DNA of 64,000 bases from Podochytrium sp. JEL0797. Taxonomy: Eukaryota > Chytridiomycota > Chytridiomycetes > Chytridiales > Chytriomycetaceae. This document shows, in pieces, positions 23,617 through 35,091 of this stretch; within the stretch, counting starts at the first letter, position 1, and each line of letters opens with the position of its first letter. The notes below the pieces were generated by a model. That model had not been told where the DNA came from, did not search any database, and saw nothing but the letters and a program-made list of their open reading frames with translations. The stretch lies in NCBI GenBank assembly GCA_027596195.1, contig JADGJG010000013.1, forward strand, positions 1 to 64,000, in the 5' to 3' direction. Both the position numbers and the translations under genes were made by a program.

Positions 23617-24668
23617 TCAATGATGTCGCCCTTTTGCTTGATGTGCCAACAACGACCTCACAGCAGCCTTAAAATCAATCCTCGGCGCTTCCCCCTTTTT
23701 CATCACATCCGCGTTCTTATTGTCCTGCGTTGGGCGCGAATTGAAGGGCATCACGTTCATCAACGCTGTCAACTGATCCACCGAGATTTCCAGCGGTTCC
23801 CGCGCCACAAGCCACAACACCCCTTCCGTACACGGCGGCATGGACAGGGATCCGATATACGAAAAGAAGGACGCGTTTTCCAACGCGGAGATGATGGGTG
23901 ACATGTCTAAAGAAGAGATGCGGGTCGTTTCGTTGGAGGCGCGGGGGAGGATGTGAATGAACTGTTGGATCCATTCGTTTTTGTGTCCGAGGGTGAAGAA
24001 GAGGGCGATGACGTTCATTTGCTTGTTGGAGGAGGTGTGCACGAAATGGGCTTCGAGTGGGAAGTCTGTTTGCGAGGGAGGGGAAAGTCGCGTGAACAAA
24101 AATTTCTAACACCCAGAAAACGAGCATTTACATTTATCTTCCACGTGATGCTCACTGGGAGAATGAAAATGCATCTGAGACACAGTGTAACTGACTCCGT
24201 TGATTTCATGAGACACGAGCTGCGGTAAGGATTGGCCGAGTTGCAGTTGAACGGTATACCCCGTGTTGAGGAAATCAAACGGGGTTAAAAGCGAGGACCA
24301 GGTCAAGACTGGTTTATTCTTGATGGCAAGACTTTCGCCTTGAAAGTTGATGGGGGATTGGTATTTTCTGGAATGGGAGAGAATCAGCAAACGAAAGCCA
24401 CATTTTTCCTTCAAGAAACAACGGTTTACCCTGACTGGCAAACCGTATAATTCGCATTCAAATTCGCCCAATTGGATGGTCCAGACGCGCCTTCATACGA
24501 GAATTTCGATGCGCGACGTTCTAGATGGCGCATTTCCAAGCCGTGCGCGTGAATGACATCGGCAATGCGATTTGGCTGTCTGCGGTCGATTGCGGGTGCT
24601 ATTGGTGCGGCCAAAACTTTGGAAGCATGGAGGAGCGCAAGAAAGTTGATGGCACGGGCAGGCTTCAT
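23617..24668 (-). CDS. Secreted alpha-carbonic anhydrase 1
   Basis: It hydrates CO2 to bicarbonate outside the cell. Three exons: the leader exon with a signal peptide (MKPARAINFLALLHASKVLA) to NYTVCQSG; a middle exon KYQSPINFQGE to SPSEHHVED; and a last exon DFPLEAHFVH to KGRHH. The introns (about 24367-24430 and 24075-24133) fall at the same places as in the two paralogues downstream. The zinc histidines are in QMHFHSPSEH and EAHFVH; the gatekeeper Thr is in PPCTEGVLWLVAREP. All active-site blocks are intact. The C-terminus carries a short basic extension. It is convergent with muskelin (46 bp) and is the first of three tandem copies on this strand. Confidence 0.92.
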
Positions 24669-24774
24669 TTAGTGCGGATGGGAAGAAATTGCCAAGGAAT
24701 TGCTGCCAAACTCGAAAATTTGTATCCGCTTTCTGAGGTTCGACCAAAGGTTCAGCCAGAAGTCAAAGCCGTAT

Positions 24775-25045
24775 AATTAAATGAGTTTGGACCGCGTTCT
24801 CAGCTCCGGAAATTCGAGAAAGAGCCGCAACGCGGAATCCTGAATCAGTGGCAGCTCTGAAACAAGTTTCTTGGCGGCACTTTTGCTCTTTGGTATATTT
24901 GTTTGACTGAGTTGGTTCTATTTCTCGAAAGGGTGAGATTTCAAACGCTTCTTCTCCTTCGGACATGAATTTTCTATTTAATTGAATTTTTTGAAGCGCC
25001 TCAGCAATCACTGTTGTGTCCAACGACGGGATTCGGGGAGTTTGC
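24775..25045 (-). pseudogene. Alpha-carbonic anhydrase relic
   Basis: Between carbonic anhydrases 1 and 2, and on the same strand, the sequence encodes TPRIPSLDTTVIAEALQKIQ, which matches KIPSLDMTLISDALRNS in carbonic anhydrase 2. Farther on, FREIEPTQSNKYTK resembles FNSRPTQPNKFVK at its C-terminus. Everything between (the PPCTEG block) and all zinc ligands are missing. The relic is best read as a decayed fourth copy of the tandem family. Its left edge is uncertain. Confidence 0.65.
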
Positions 25046-25093
25046 GTGCCAATCGCGTGCCTGTCACGTCACTCAAAAATCTCCCCACAAAAT

Positions 25094-25588
25094 ATGAAAC
25101 GTGCCAGGGAAAACGAATCAACTCTCGTCCACTCCTCGCTTCATTTGACGCCCATCAAGACGCTTGGTCCAGATCACGAATCCAATGCGGACTGCCGTTC
25201 CTTCACAGAGTTGCTGAGCATGCGTCCCGGCGTGCCAATTTCACGCATCTGCTTCTTCAGCCAAAACTTCAACGCTGCCTTCGTGTTCAAGAACCTCCCA
25301 CCACACAATTACCCCACGTTGCCGCCCCCTGAAATCGTCTTTGTGATCCACAAGAAGCATCGATCTGATTCACCAGCAACTTTCCTGTCACCACATTCAC
25401 CCACCCTTCTTCAGCAAGACATGATTGGCACTGAGATTATTGTCCCCATTTGCTTGCCATTTGATTTGCCATTGACTCGATACACGGAGGATGATGTGCC
25501 ATGGAGGTCAGACATTTTATGTAAATATAATTTTGAAGTGAATATATTAATAAAAAAATGTCAAAAAATGCCTATAAAGGAGCCATAA
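25094..25588 (+). CDS. Hypothetical protein, no recognised family
   Basis: A 164-residue frame starts with MKRARENES at 25094. It reads mainly as mixed polar and hydrophobic protein sequence (RICFFSQNFNAAFVFKNL, PPPEIVFVIHKKHRSDSPA, GTEIIVPICLPFDLPL) and ends in a Lys-rich AT-rich tail that is probably beyond the real coding end. I see weak resemblance in order to the hypothetical protein at 62497-63487 (an IC..N.. block, then PPPE and SPA blocks), not enough to claim homology. It lies opposite to, and partly over, the carbonic anhydrase relic's right flank. Confidence 0.35.
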   Translation: MKRARENESTLVHSSLHLTPIKTLGPDHESNADCRSFTELLSMRPGVPISRICFFSQNFNAAFVFKNLPPHNYPTLPPPEIVFVIHKKHRSDSPATFLSPHSPTLLQQDMIGTEIIVPICLPFDLPLTRYTEDDVPWRSDILCKYNFEVNILIKKCQKMPIKEP

Positions 25589-25640
25589 CAAAAATGCCTT
25601 TCAGCTGTGACCTCAGCTCCAGAAAAATATAAACGACTTT

Positions 25641-26678
25641 TCAAGGCTGGTGCCGCAACACAGAATCATTGTCATCGCCATCCGCAACCAGTTTCTTGGC
25701 GCCACCTTTGACGAACTTGTTCGGCTGAGTGGGTCTGGAATTGAACGGCATCACACCTGTCAGCTTGTGCAATTGCGCTGGCGAGATTTCGAGTGGCTCT
25801 CGTGCCACCAGCCAAAGAATCCCTTCCGTGCATGGCGGTGTCGTGAGCGATCCCGTATAAGCAAAATAGGTTGAATTTCGAAGCGCGTCGGAAATCAATG
25901 TCATGTCCAAAGACGGGATTTTTGTGACTTGGCCCTTGGTGGGTGGGATTCGCTCAATAAACTGCTGGATCCAAGGATTCTCGTCGCCAACGATAAAAAA
26001 TACACCGATAACATGAAGTTGTTTCTTGGCCGAGAGTTGGACAAAATGGGCTTCCAGCGGGAAATCTGGAGGAACAAAACCAAGTTTCAGTGATTAAACA
26101 GCGCCACCGCGCACTTACATTTCTCATCCACGTGATGCTCACTGGGGGAATGAAAGTGCACTTGCTCCACCGTGTAATCAACCCCATTAATTTCATGAGA
26201 GCGCAGCTTGGGGGTCGATTGGCCCAATTCAAGCTCCACTGAGTGCCCAGTGTTGACGAAATCAAATGGTTTTTGCAGCTTGTCCCAGAGGAGAATCGGT
26301 TTCTCAGAGACAGCGAGCTCTTCGCCTCGAAAGTTGATGGGTGATTGGTAGGCACTGAAATTGGGATGAGCGAGAGGAGGGACGACGACAGTGCAGTCAA
26401 AACCAAACCCCGTAAGATCTGAAATCGATTGCGACGTACCCTTTTTGGCAAGTGGTATACTCTTTGTTCAGCTTTGGCCAGCGAATTGGTCCCGATCCGC
26501 CTTCGTAAGACCAATCGGACGAGCGGCGCTCGAGATTGGATAGTTCCAACCCTTGGGAGTGGATCACACCTGCCAGACAATTGGTTTCACCAGGCTCTGA
26601 TGTATGAGCAATCGGAGCTGCCGACATGCTTGAGACAAGGAGGACAGCGATCGGAACGAGACGGTGCGGGGATTTCAT
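25641..26678 (-). CDS. Secreted alpha-carbonic anhydrase 2
   Basis: Paralogue of the gene at 23617-24668 with the same three-exon layout. Signal peptide: MKSPHRLVPIAVLLVSSMSA. The mature region begins with a shared fungal leader (AGVIHSQGLELSNLERR, then DWSYEGGSGPIRWPKL). Zinc histidines are in EQVHFHSPSEH and LEAHFVQ, with PPCTEGILWLVAREP intact. Introns lie at about 26065-26118 and 26355-26440. Unlike copy 1, the residue after the third zinc His block is Gln (HFVQ, not HFVH). The C-terminus is Lys/Asp rich. It stands between a relic copy and a chitinase, all on the minus strand. Confidence 0.92.
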
Positions 26679-26944
26679 TTCAAGGTTTTTCTTGACGAGT
26701 CATGATTGATAATATAGGTGACAAATCCGCGTATCGTATATTTTTGAGTGGAAAAGATAACCGACATAGTTTCCAAGACAATAACGACCGTGCAGCACGT
26801 TTCTTGAAGGCGGTTCTTGAAGCGCCAAACAGGGATTCGGAAATCTTGAAACGGCGCTGTGGTGAAAGGACACTGAATCATATAAATGCAGAACGATAAT
26901 ATTTGGTATGCCATAAAAAACGATAAAATAGAGACAAACAGCCC

Positions 26945-28886
26945 TCATTTTCCCCACCCAGCCTTCAAAGCACCCAACATCTCGCCTTGGAAATCCTGGT
27001 CAATCTCCCAAGCCATGATTCCACCCAACCCAGCCTTCTTAGACCACAAGCTTTTGGCCTTGATACTCTGCGGGTCGTCATAACTGATGAATGTTGGAGC
27101 ACCACGGTAACTGGGGTGGTACAACGTTGGAGTTTGCGCAAACGGGTAAAAGACCCTCTTCCAGCCATTGGACCCTTTCAATGCCCCATTCGCCAACGGT
27201 GCATTCGGTTGAATAAACGCCGCGTTTCCGCTCCTCGTGTCTCCTCTCAGATTCATGTACATCCAAACCGAGCTGTGCTCCAAACCGCCACACGCGTCCG
27301 GGTACGTCGTCACGTCCAACACGTCTCCCACAATCGGAACGCAGGCCTTGCTTCCAGGTTGCAACGCTCCAGCACATAATTGATACAGCCCGTTCAACGG
27401 GGGGTTTGGCTTGACTTGCCAAGAGCGCCCATAAAACGCGAGTCCCGCCACCAGTTGCTGTTTCTTGACACCGGCTTTCGTGTAGATGCTGAGAGATTTT
27501 GCAATGGTATATTGGATGCCGTTGGCAGTGGGCTGTTTCGGGTCTTTGGAGCCAGGGCTGGAGAGGGGGCTGTTGAAGTCGGTGAATGGGTTCCAGGATC
27601 CGTAAAAGTCGTATCTGGCGGAATCGAAAAGACGTTTGAGCTTTTCATACAGAGCGTGGAGTCAAATAACAAAGTCTCACGTCATAACCATGATATATGA
27701 AACGTATTTTGCATACTGCGGCATGTAGTTTGTCCCTCCAATCGCATAACGCGAGATATCTGCGCTCACTGCCATGGAAATGATACGAGTCGGACCGAGC
27801 TCTGAACGGAGAGCTTTCAAGAGATTCAGAAAGTTGACCGGGTCATTGGGCGACACTGTGTTGCAAGACAATCCCTTGCCTTTCGGGTATTCCCAATCCA
27901 AATCGACACCATCAAACCCTGTTTGATGATGAAGAAAAAACTGTCAATATTTAAACAAATCACGCTTCCTGAAGGTAATGGGAAGTAATGAGGTTACCAT
28001 TCTGATCCAAATACGCGTGCACACCCTTGACAAAAGTCTGAATCGTTCCCGCGCTCGCAGCAATAGTGCTAAAATGCGTGCTCCCACTCCACCCTCCAAT
28101 CGAAATGATAGTCCTCAAGTTTGGATACTTGATCCTCACTGCCCCATTCAACTGCGGGATACGCACTCCATCCGAAAACGCGTCAAACGAAACCAACGTC
28201 CCGTCCGCCAAAGGTTTCAAAAACGCGTAGTTGATGGCACTGAACCCGGACAAATCGAGCTTCGCAATGTTGTTTTGTAGACGCGAGTAGTCGGCCCAGT
28301 TGGTGTAGTAGCCAATGATGCCGGGTTTTCCAGAGTAGGGTCGTGGTTTGAGAGACGCGGTGTTGCAGGTGCCGAAGGACTTCCAGTCCGTGCTAGTGGT
28401 GGGGTCGTTGGTGGTGTAAAACTTTGCTTGGTAGTTGACACCGTTTTTGCTCATGATGGCACCTTTGGAGTACGCGACGCCGGTTTGGAAAGGTGGGTAG
28501 CAGGGCGGTGTTGATGAGGTTGCTGCCATTGTTGGAAGAGGCGCAGAAGACGAAGATGAAGCCGTTGTAGCGCAACCACCCACAAAGTACTGGTCCCAGG
28601 TGAGCTGACCAGCGTTGAAATACGCGCATTGATATGTGATTCCGTTGGTGCAATCAGTCGCGCCTTCGACTGTACACACACCACCCTGTGTCGCTACTTT
28701 GATATCGAGGTTGATGATGGCAGTAGAGTTGCAGTTGTGAGAATACCAGGGGGCCCAGGAAAGCGTCTTTTTGATTCCGACCGTGCAGTGGTAGATGGTA
28801 TCGTTCGTGCAAGCCAAGTTCCCGAGTTGCGCACAAGCGGAACCCGAAAGCAAATCAGGGGGTGAAACTGCTAACAGAGTAGACAT
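26945..28886 (-). CDS. GH18 chitinase 1 with chitin-binding modules
   Basis: It hydrolyses chitin. The catalytic GH18 barrel shows SIGGWSG, the active-site DGVDLDWEYP (DxxDxDxE), MVMTYDFYGSW, GLAFYGRSW and GGIMAWEID. Before it are two Cys-rich modules (CAQLGNLACTNDTIYHC and CTVEGATDCTNGITYQC types) and a CBM5/12-like domain (FQTGVAYSKGAIMSKNGVNY, then TDWKSFGTC). Three exons: the first ends at LDQN, the second runs from GFDGVDLDW to VMT, the third from YDFYGSW to GWGK; introns lie about 27920-27990 and 27610-27677. The N-terminus from ATG 28886 (MSTLLAVSPPDLLSG) is a weak signal peptide, so a short 5' exon may be missing. It is nested within the carbonic anhydrase cluster. Confidence 0.92.
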
Positions 28887-29081
28887 GACGTGCGAAGTGT
28901 AAAGCGTTGATTCTGGGGGATTCTTGCAGAGCTTGCTTTTGTGGGAGACAAGGGTTCGAAAAGAAATGTCCGCATTTCGGACAAGGGGGGGGTCAAAAAT
29001 CCAAAGCGACACATTGTGATTCACGAGAGCGACTGAATAATTGCATATTTGAGTACACTTTATGTAATTTACAGTTCCAAT

Positions 29082-30234
29082 TCATTCAGTACAATGATCT
29101 TTGAAATCGAGGATTCCATGGTTGCACACAAAACCCTCTGCCAAAGAAACCGCGCCCCCCTGTCCAGCACCAGTACAAACAATCAAAACAGAGCCGCACT
29201 GCTCTTGACACAAATTGGCATGCGCTTCCGTGCAATCGGCGGGTGAGCATTTGGGGTGGTCTTCCTTGAAGTGTCCAACCTTGTTTACTTGGGTGTGTCG
29301 CGAATTGAAAGGCATGACGTCCGTCAATGCGTTCAACTGCTGCTGAGAAATCTCAAGAGGCTCGCGCGCCACGACCCAGAGAATGCCTTCTGTGCATGGA
29401 GGCGTCGTAAGAGAACCTGTGTACGAAAAGTAACTGGATCCTTGCAGCGCGGAAACAATGGGTATCATGTCCAAGGAGGCAAGTTGGTTGGTTTGATTCG
29501 TGGCGGCTGGAATCTGACGAATGAACTGTCGGACCCAAGGGTTCTCATCCCCGACAACGAAAAAGACGCCAAGGACGCTGAGTTTCTTGTCAGAAGAGAC
29601 TTGAACAAAGTGGGCTTCGAGAGGGAAGTCTGTTATTGTTTCGGCAACAGTTCAAAACAACGCGGTACTCAAAAAAAATGGAACTACGCTTACGCTTCCC
29701 GTTGACATGATGCTCACTTGGAGCGTGGAAATGGGCTTGAACGACGTTGTAGCTGATTCCATCGACTTGTTGGGATACGAGTTGAGGCGTAGATTGGCCC
29801 AATTGGAGCTGAACCGAACGGCCGTTGTTGACAAAATCGAAAGGAGAAGTCAGCGCCGACCAAGAAAGCGTGGGCTTTGCGGTGATGGCGAGTTCGTCTC
29901 CTTCAAAGTTGATTGGGGATTGATGCTCTCTGTACGGATATGAGAATGATCAGTGAACATCAGCAAACAGGTTTGATTAAAACACGTACCCAATCTGACA
30001 AACAATGTATTCTTTGCCGAGTTCACCCCATCGCGTTGGTCCAGAAGCGCCTTCATATGACCAACTGGCAGCATGGTGCTCTGGATTGGCCCTTCTTTCC
30101 AACCCATGAGACTCGACGATATCCGCAAAACAATGCGGTTCTCTGTGTTGACGTTCGGACTTTGACGCGGGAGCTGAAAGGGCGCCTGGGACGACGAGGA
30201 TTGCTTCAAAGAATAGAATGAAAGTGGGCTTCAT
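29082..30234 (-). CDS. Secreted alpha-carbonic anhydrase 3 with Cys-rich C-terminal extension
   Basis: Third paralogue with the same intron layout. Signal peptide: MKPTFILFFEAILVVPGALSA; shared leader block ADIVESHGLERR and SWSYEGASGPTRWGEL. Zinc histidines lie in AHFHAPSEHHV and in EAHFVQ; PPCTEGILWVVAREP is intact. After the usual C-terminus (FNSRHTQVNKVGHF) there is an extra tail of about 60 residues with eight Cys (KCSPADCTEAHANLCQEQCG, then VCNHG and DHCTE). Copies 1 and 2 lack it. It could form a disulfide-bonded module or a wall anchor, which is inference. Introns are near 29630-29693 and 29935-29988. Confidence 0.9.
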
Positions 30235-30413
30235 TAGTTGGATTTTTTTTCGTTGCCACACATGCGGAAGGAATCGGGTGCGTATCACCGAGAGGTTCGA
30301 GTGGAACGAACACGCCTTGGAGCTTAAAGAAATGATACCAAATGACTCCTCGACAAAATAGAAATAAACGCGCGTGCATTGGATTTCGATATTTTTCTCT
30401 TTTTGATTTTTTG

Positions 30414-32283
30414 TCACTCTTGATTCAACCTCTTCCAATCCACAATACACCGAAACACATGCTCCAACACATGTCTCCCATCTTTCTCCCCACCCTCCAA
30501 TTTGTCCATGACCCCAAGAATTTCACCACACTCGCGAATGTAGTATTCCAAATCGTCGTCGTTGCACTTGTTGGTCAATTGCGCGAGCCGCACGCGCTCA
30601 CTCGCAAAGTGCTCGTCGAGGTCAAAGAGATCGAGAGAGGGTGGAGCGAGTTGGCGGAGGGAAGGCGGGAAGACGGCGGGTTGAAGGGGTGGAAGTGGGG
30701 TTTCGAACTAAGCGAGATTCGTGAGAATTCATTCAGTAGTAATTTCTCCCACGCACCTGCGGTTGAATCAAGCTCAAAGATTCGTGCTTGAGTCTCAACT
30801 CGTCGTAGAGGTTGATGGCTTCAGGCACAAGCATCGTATCAAAATTGAACAACTTGACATCAAACAGAGTCGTGAAATCTTTCGGCACGTCCTCGCTTTC
30901 CTGAATCCCTCAAATTCATTAGAATCCGCATTCGCCATACAAATCGAATAACAGCAACAAAACGAACCAACAAACAACTCCTCAAATTCTCCGCCAACTT
31001 GGCCGTATCCGGCAAATAATGATAATCGCTGACATCCGGCTCATTCGCGTCGATCGGGTTCAACACAACCTTGTCCGTCGTCAACAGTTGAATCAACACG
31101 TCAAACAGTTTTGCGTTTTCCTCCTTGTCGATATAGGCGTCCGAGAACATGAGTCCGGATCCGACCACCACGATTTTGCCTTTGGTTTTCTGCGGTTTTT
31201 GGGTGTGAGGAAGCGATGCGCGTGAATCGAGTGGGATCCTTACGGGGTTTATATACGCTGCTGTGATGGGTCTGTTGAGTGGGTATGACACGGTCCCTGT
31301 CGACAAGAGCGGAACAGACGGTTTCTGAACTGTCAACGACGCGCCGTACGGATACACAAAACTCAGTCTGAAAAAAGGATCCAAAGCATTAATTATTCTA
31401 TAGAGAGGGAGCCCAACTGGGTGTTTTGTAATTACCCAGTGTGGTTCTTGTGATCATGATGTCCACCTCCATCGCCGCCAATCATTCCACCCTGCTTCCC
31501 ACCGCCAGCAACAGCCGCAGAAGATGGCACGGGCGCCTTCTTTCCCGCAGCACGGTTGATTTCGCGGTTCAGAATCCCGTTGGATACAAACACTTCCTTT
31601 GGGTGAAAGTATTTGTAAAACACGGTGCGTGTGACGCAGTCTGGATTTTTTTTCATGGTTCAACGAACCCATTTTTGAAAAGGGAAAGTGAGGAAAATCG
31701 CTTTACCTGGATTCACAACCATCCCGTATTCTTCCAACAAATAATTGAAATTCGTGTTGTATTCGGACTCGCCACCTTCCCCTGCGAGATACAGAATCGA
31801 TCCGCCGCGTTCCAAGAACGTTTTGAGGGCTCCAAACTAGGGAGCAAGGATCGAAAAATTGAGCGGAATTATATAGTGGGGGAAATGTGCATTCACCTCC
31901 GACATGGAAAACTTTTCTCTCGGCGCCCCGAAAATCAACAAAGACGTTTCATTCAGCTTCGAATAATTCATTTCATCCTTATTCCTAAAGAAATTGAACT
32001 CGTTTTGAACTACATCCTTCCTCGCGACACGGCTGTCAAACGCAAAAAACACTCACAACCCAATCTTGAACGCATTCCTTAACCGCCTCTGCATACTCTT
32101 GAGCCCATTATTCGGCGTCAAGGCTTCTTTTTTCGAAATGTTGAATAGCAGCGTTTTGGTGGATTTCTCGCGATCCCCCGACGCTGGGTCCGTGGAGGTT
32201 GCTGTGTCGCCGTCCGCGTCGCGAAAGTTGTTGCCGTCGCGGTCCGAGTTGCGCGCGGATGCTTCTTTTCGCGTGTCTATCAT
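30414..32283 (-). CDS. IFT52: Intraflagellar transport protein IFT52
   Basis: IFT52 is a core subunit of the IFT-B complex that carries cargo along the flagellum; in fungi it survives only in lineages with swimming zoospores. The exons give TLLFNISKKEALTPNNGLKS, LLIFGAPREKFSMSE, TRTVFYKYFHPKEVFVSNGI, LSFVYPYGASLTVQKP / VPLLSTGTVSYPLNRPI, GSGLMFSDAYIDKEEN and ISDYHYLPDTAKLAENLR-like blocks in family order. They close with HVFRCIVDWKRLNQE at about 30414. At least six introns are present. ATG 32283 gives a Ser/Asp-rich N-terminal extension of about 43 residues. A 49-nt GT-AG interval (about 32276-32324) would instead join it in frame to an upstream exon; this is unresolved. The extension is unusual in the family. 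Confidence 0.88.
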
Positions 32284-33403
32284 GCATTTTTAAGTATGGC
32301 GGGCGTGGTATTGTCGGGAAGATACCTCTTCGATCGCCCCGCGTTTTGATGGACCGACGCGCCGTGGATGCGGATCCGTTCGAATCCGCGGCGGCTGCGA
32401 CGCTCGCGCCCGTCAAACTGGAAACGGAATCCGCCGCAAAGCCCGGCACGAATCCACCGCGTCCGGTGGCGGCACGATCTTTGTTGGCAAGCATTTCTTT
32501 TTTCGGGCCTGTCAAACCAAATATTGGACAATTTTTCACAATATCTTTCCGCGAGATTTCTGAAGCAGGTGGCCGACTTTGCATTCCTTGTTTTGCTGGC
32601 GGTATAGTCTCTCGAAGTTGGTGGCAAACGGCACCCACTTGGTTTTCTCGCCAAACGCGTCACTCGTATTCCCCACCTCACCCATATTCTGCTCGAAATC
32701 AACAGCCTAAAGGTGAGAAAAATACATTCACCCTCTCTCTGCCCCTTGAAACAAACGAGTGCCTCTCCGAATCTTTCCACCTTCCTCCATCACGTCAATA
32801 TTCATTATCCATTTTAAGCTCGCAACTGGAGAAACAGCAGTGAGGTTGTAAATGGAACCGAAACGACAGCAGCGCCTGGTTTCATTCCTTGTCGTGTCGG
32901 TCTCATCAAGGATCGATTCAGGAGAGTTTAATATCAGATCTGCAAGGCGATTTTCATTCTGATTAAGAAACCGGCCGGCGCTGCGATTCTTGAGAAGAGA
33001 TTCTCAGAAATTGTACGTTACTCCCCCCTCTTTCCTCCGTCAGTATTCGTAACGCTTGTTTGGTTGTCTTGTTATGGCAGGGAGCGCATGCTCTTCGAAT
33101 GGAAGTGTTGTGAAGACTCGAAACTGCAGCACAATTTGTGTCACACGACACAGTGAGTCTTTCTCTATATCCGTCACTCCGTCTCCTTTCTCTGTGCAAC
33201 ATCGCTAACAGGAGATTTTGAACCTAAGTCTTACGTCTTTGTCGATTACGGCCACTCGCAAGAATGCTCCCTTTAAGCCCGGCACCGGCCTCGATGATGC
33301 CGTCTCTGAGCCCTCTGATTCCCACCTTACGTGTTGTAAAGAGTGAGAAGGAGTCGAGTCCGAGACCCTCTCCTTTCCAAACTATATTTTTTTGACCATT
33401 TTT
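32284..33403. other. Region without an assigned gene; possible IFT52 5' exon and possible spliced transcript
   Basis: On the minus strand 32325-32600 is open and reads PIFGLTGPKKEMLANKDRAA and onward; it might be a 5' exon of IFT52 or part of another gene. On the plus strand two well-formed intron candidates lie close together: about 33013-33080 (GTACGT...GGCAG) and about 33153-33211 (GTGAGT...ACAG). One frame stays open across both joins and stops after TCCKE at about 33345. I do not recognise a product, so I do not call a gene. Confidence 0.4.
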
Positions 33404-35091
33404 TTACTGCACTTCATGAACACTCAACGGCATATAATACTGCAAATCCAACCCCGCTTTCGCGCGATCCTCCTCATTAAACGGCGGCTTGGGAAGAAGA
33501 AAATAAAAATGCTTGTCAGGAACGCATAACGCTTGAGGAATTTTTTTGTAGCGGGCTCACCTTCAACAATCCCCTGAAATCCCTCCTCACCAACGCATGA
33601 AACGTTGAATACTTTTCCAAATGCTCTCTTTCACAAATCCACGAGAACCAGCGTTGTCCAGCCGCAACGTGTGTCACCTCGTCCTAAAATTCACCAACCC
33701 AACCACAAAAAAAAACGCTGTAAGAAAAAACTCATCGAGAACAGATATTAAAAGAAAAAGGGAGTGCAAAAAACCTCGTGAATAATGGTTAACTTTTCAA
33801 CACTTTCCATATCCCCCGCCGCTTCAAACCGCGAAATCGTTTGCGGATTCACATCGAGTCCTCTCGCCTCATGAACCCTGTGTATCCAAAACATCAGCAC
33901 CACACAAGCGCACACTCGCACATTCGATACTCACATATGAACAATCGCCAACCGCGCCAACAAACTCCCCGCCGTCCGCTCCGCACTCTCCCACAACGCC
34001 GCATGCACAGGCAACGCGCCAAAAAAGCTTCCCAAGTCTTCCAACCGCTGCACCAAGAAGCTATAATGCTTTGCTTCATCATTCGCGACTTTGACCCAAT
34101 CGTCGAAAAACGCGCGTGGCAGCGCCTCTCCTGCGGTCATAGTCGTGGCGAACCGGGCCATGATGTCGAAGGAGAGGTCAATCGCCCATTGTTCAATTGC
34201 CGCCAAGGAATGCAAAATCGCAATCCGAGACGCGACAGACCCGCCTTTCCCGCGTCTCTTGACCTTTGTGAACGAAATCTGCTCCGCGTCCGCTTCACGC
34301 GCGGGTTCGGGTGGGGGTGTGCCGGATCCGATTTCGGGGATTCCGCCTGAATGGTAGAGCTCGTAAATGTGGAACGTGAGTGCGACTTTGAGTTTCGGGT
34401 TCGGTTCGTTGAGGACGCGGATGCACCAGGAGACAAGGGGCCATGTTTCGGTGGTGTTGAGCTCGGGTTGGGGGTGGAGTGGTTTTTCCGTAGTGGTTTC
34501 TTGAGACGGGGAAGAATCGGTGTTGGATTCCGGGGTTAATGGTTTGGCGGTGGCGGGTTTGGGGGGTTTCGGGGAAACGTTGATTTCAGAGAGACAGGCC
34601 ACATGAGTGTAGACCGAGTCTTCGGGTAGTTCCAAGTGCAAGAATCCATCCACATCCGAGATCACGTTCAGAGTCTGTGTAGTCGCAAAAAACAAACAAG
34701 CGGGAACGATGGCTAAATGATCAGCTCCCCCGATTCGCGGAAAAAGAGCTTCCACACAAACCTGCGCCTCATGGCCCTTCTCATCCACATGATCACTCTC
34801 CCCCGTCTTCAAATTGAACCGAAACGAATGCCAAGGACACACAATGAACGCATCCCCACCACCTCCGCACTTGTCACTCGTTGGATCCAAGTCCTCGATA
34901 TCTTGCACTTCAATCGGTCCCTTGAACAGCGGACCTCCACTATGCGGACACACGGATTCGATGCAGTAGAGTGAATCGTTGTGGGAGACGAGGATGAAGT
35001 CGGTAGGTGGGTGCGGTGGGGTTGCGGCAAGGGTGATGCTGAGACGGTGGGTTCCTGTGGGTGCTTTGGCGTGGAGGGCAAGTTGAGGCAT
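33404..35091 (-). CDS. Rieske [2Fe-2S] domain fused to DUF455 ferritin-like domain
   Basis: The N-terminal Rieske domain (residues about 1-105) has both cluster ligand pairs, CPHSGGPLF (CxH) and CPWHSFRF (CxxH). A Pro/Thr/Ser-rich linker leads to a DUF455 ferritin-like helical domain: LAAIEQWAIDLSFDIMARF, NDEAKHYSFLVQRLEDLG, and, from later exons, ARGLDVNPQTISRF, IIHEDEVTHVAAGQRWF and VHEVQ. Repeated Glu and His-Glu pairs suit a di-iron site. Introns lie near 33876-33938, 33688-33773 and 33490-33560. The same pairing is known from fungal and bacterial DUF455 proteins of unknown function. An oxidoreductase role fed by the Rieske cluster is inference. ATG 35091 is chosen because it directly precedes the domain. 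Confidence 0.87.

Noticed and set aside
32284..33403. 5S rRNA or other structured RNA gene
   Set aside because: I compared the GC-rich stretch near 33250-33340 with the 5S pattern and saw no match to its conserved boxes.
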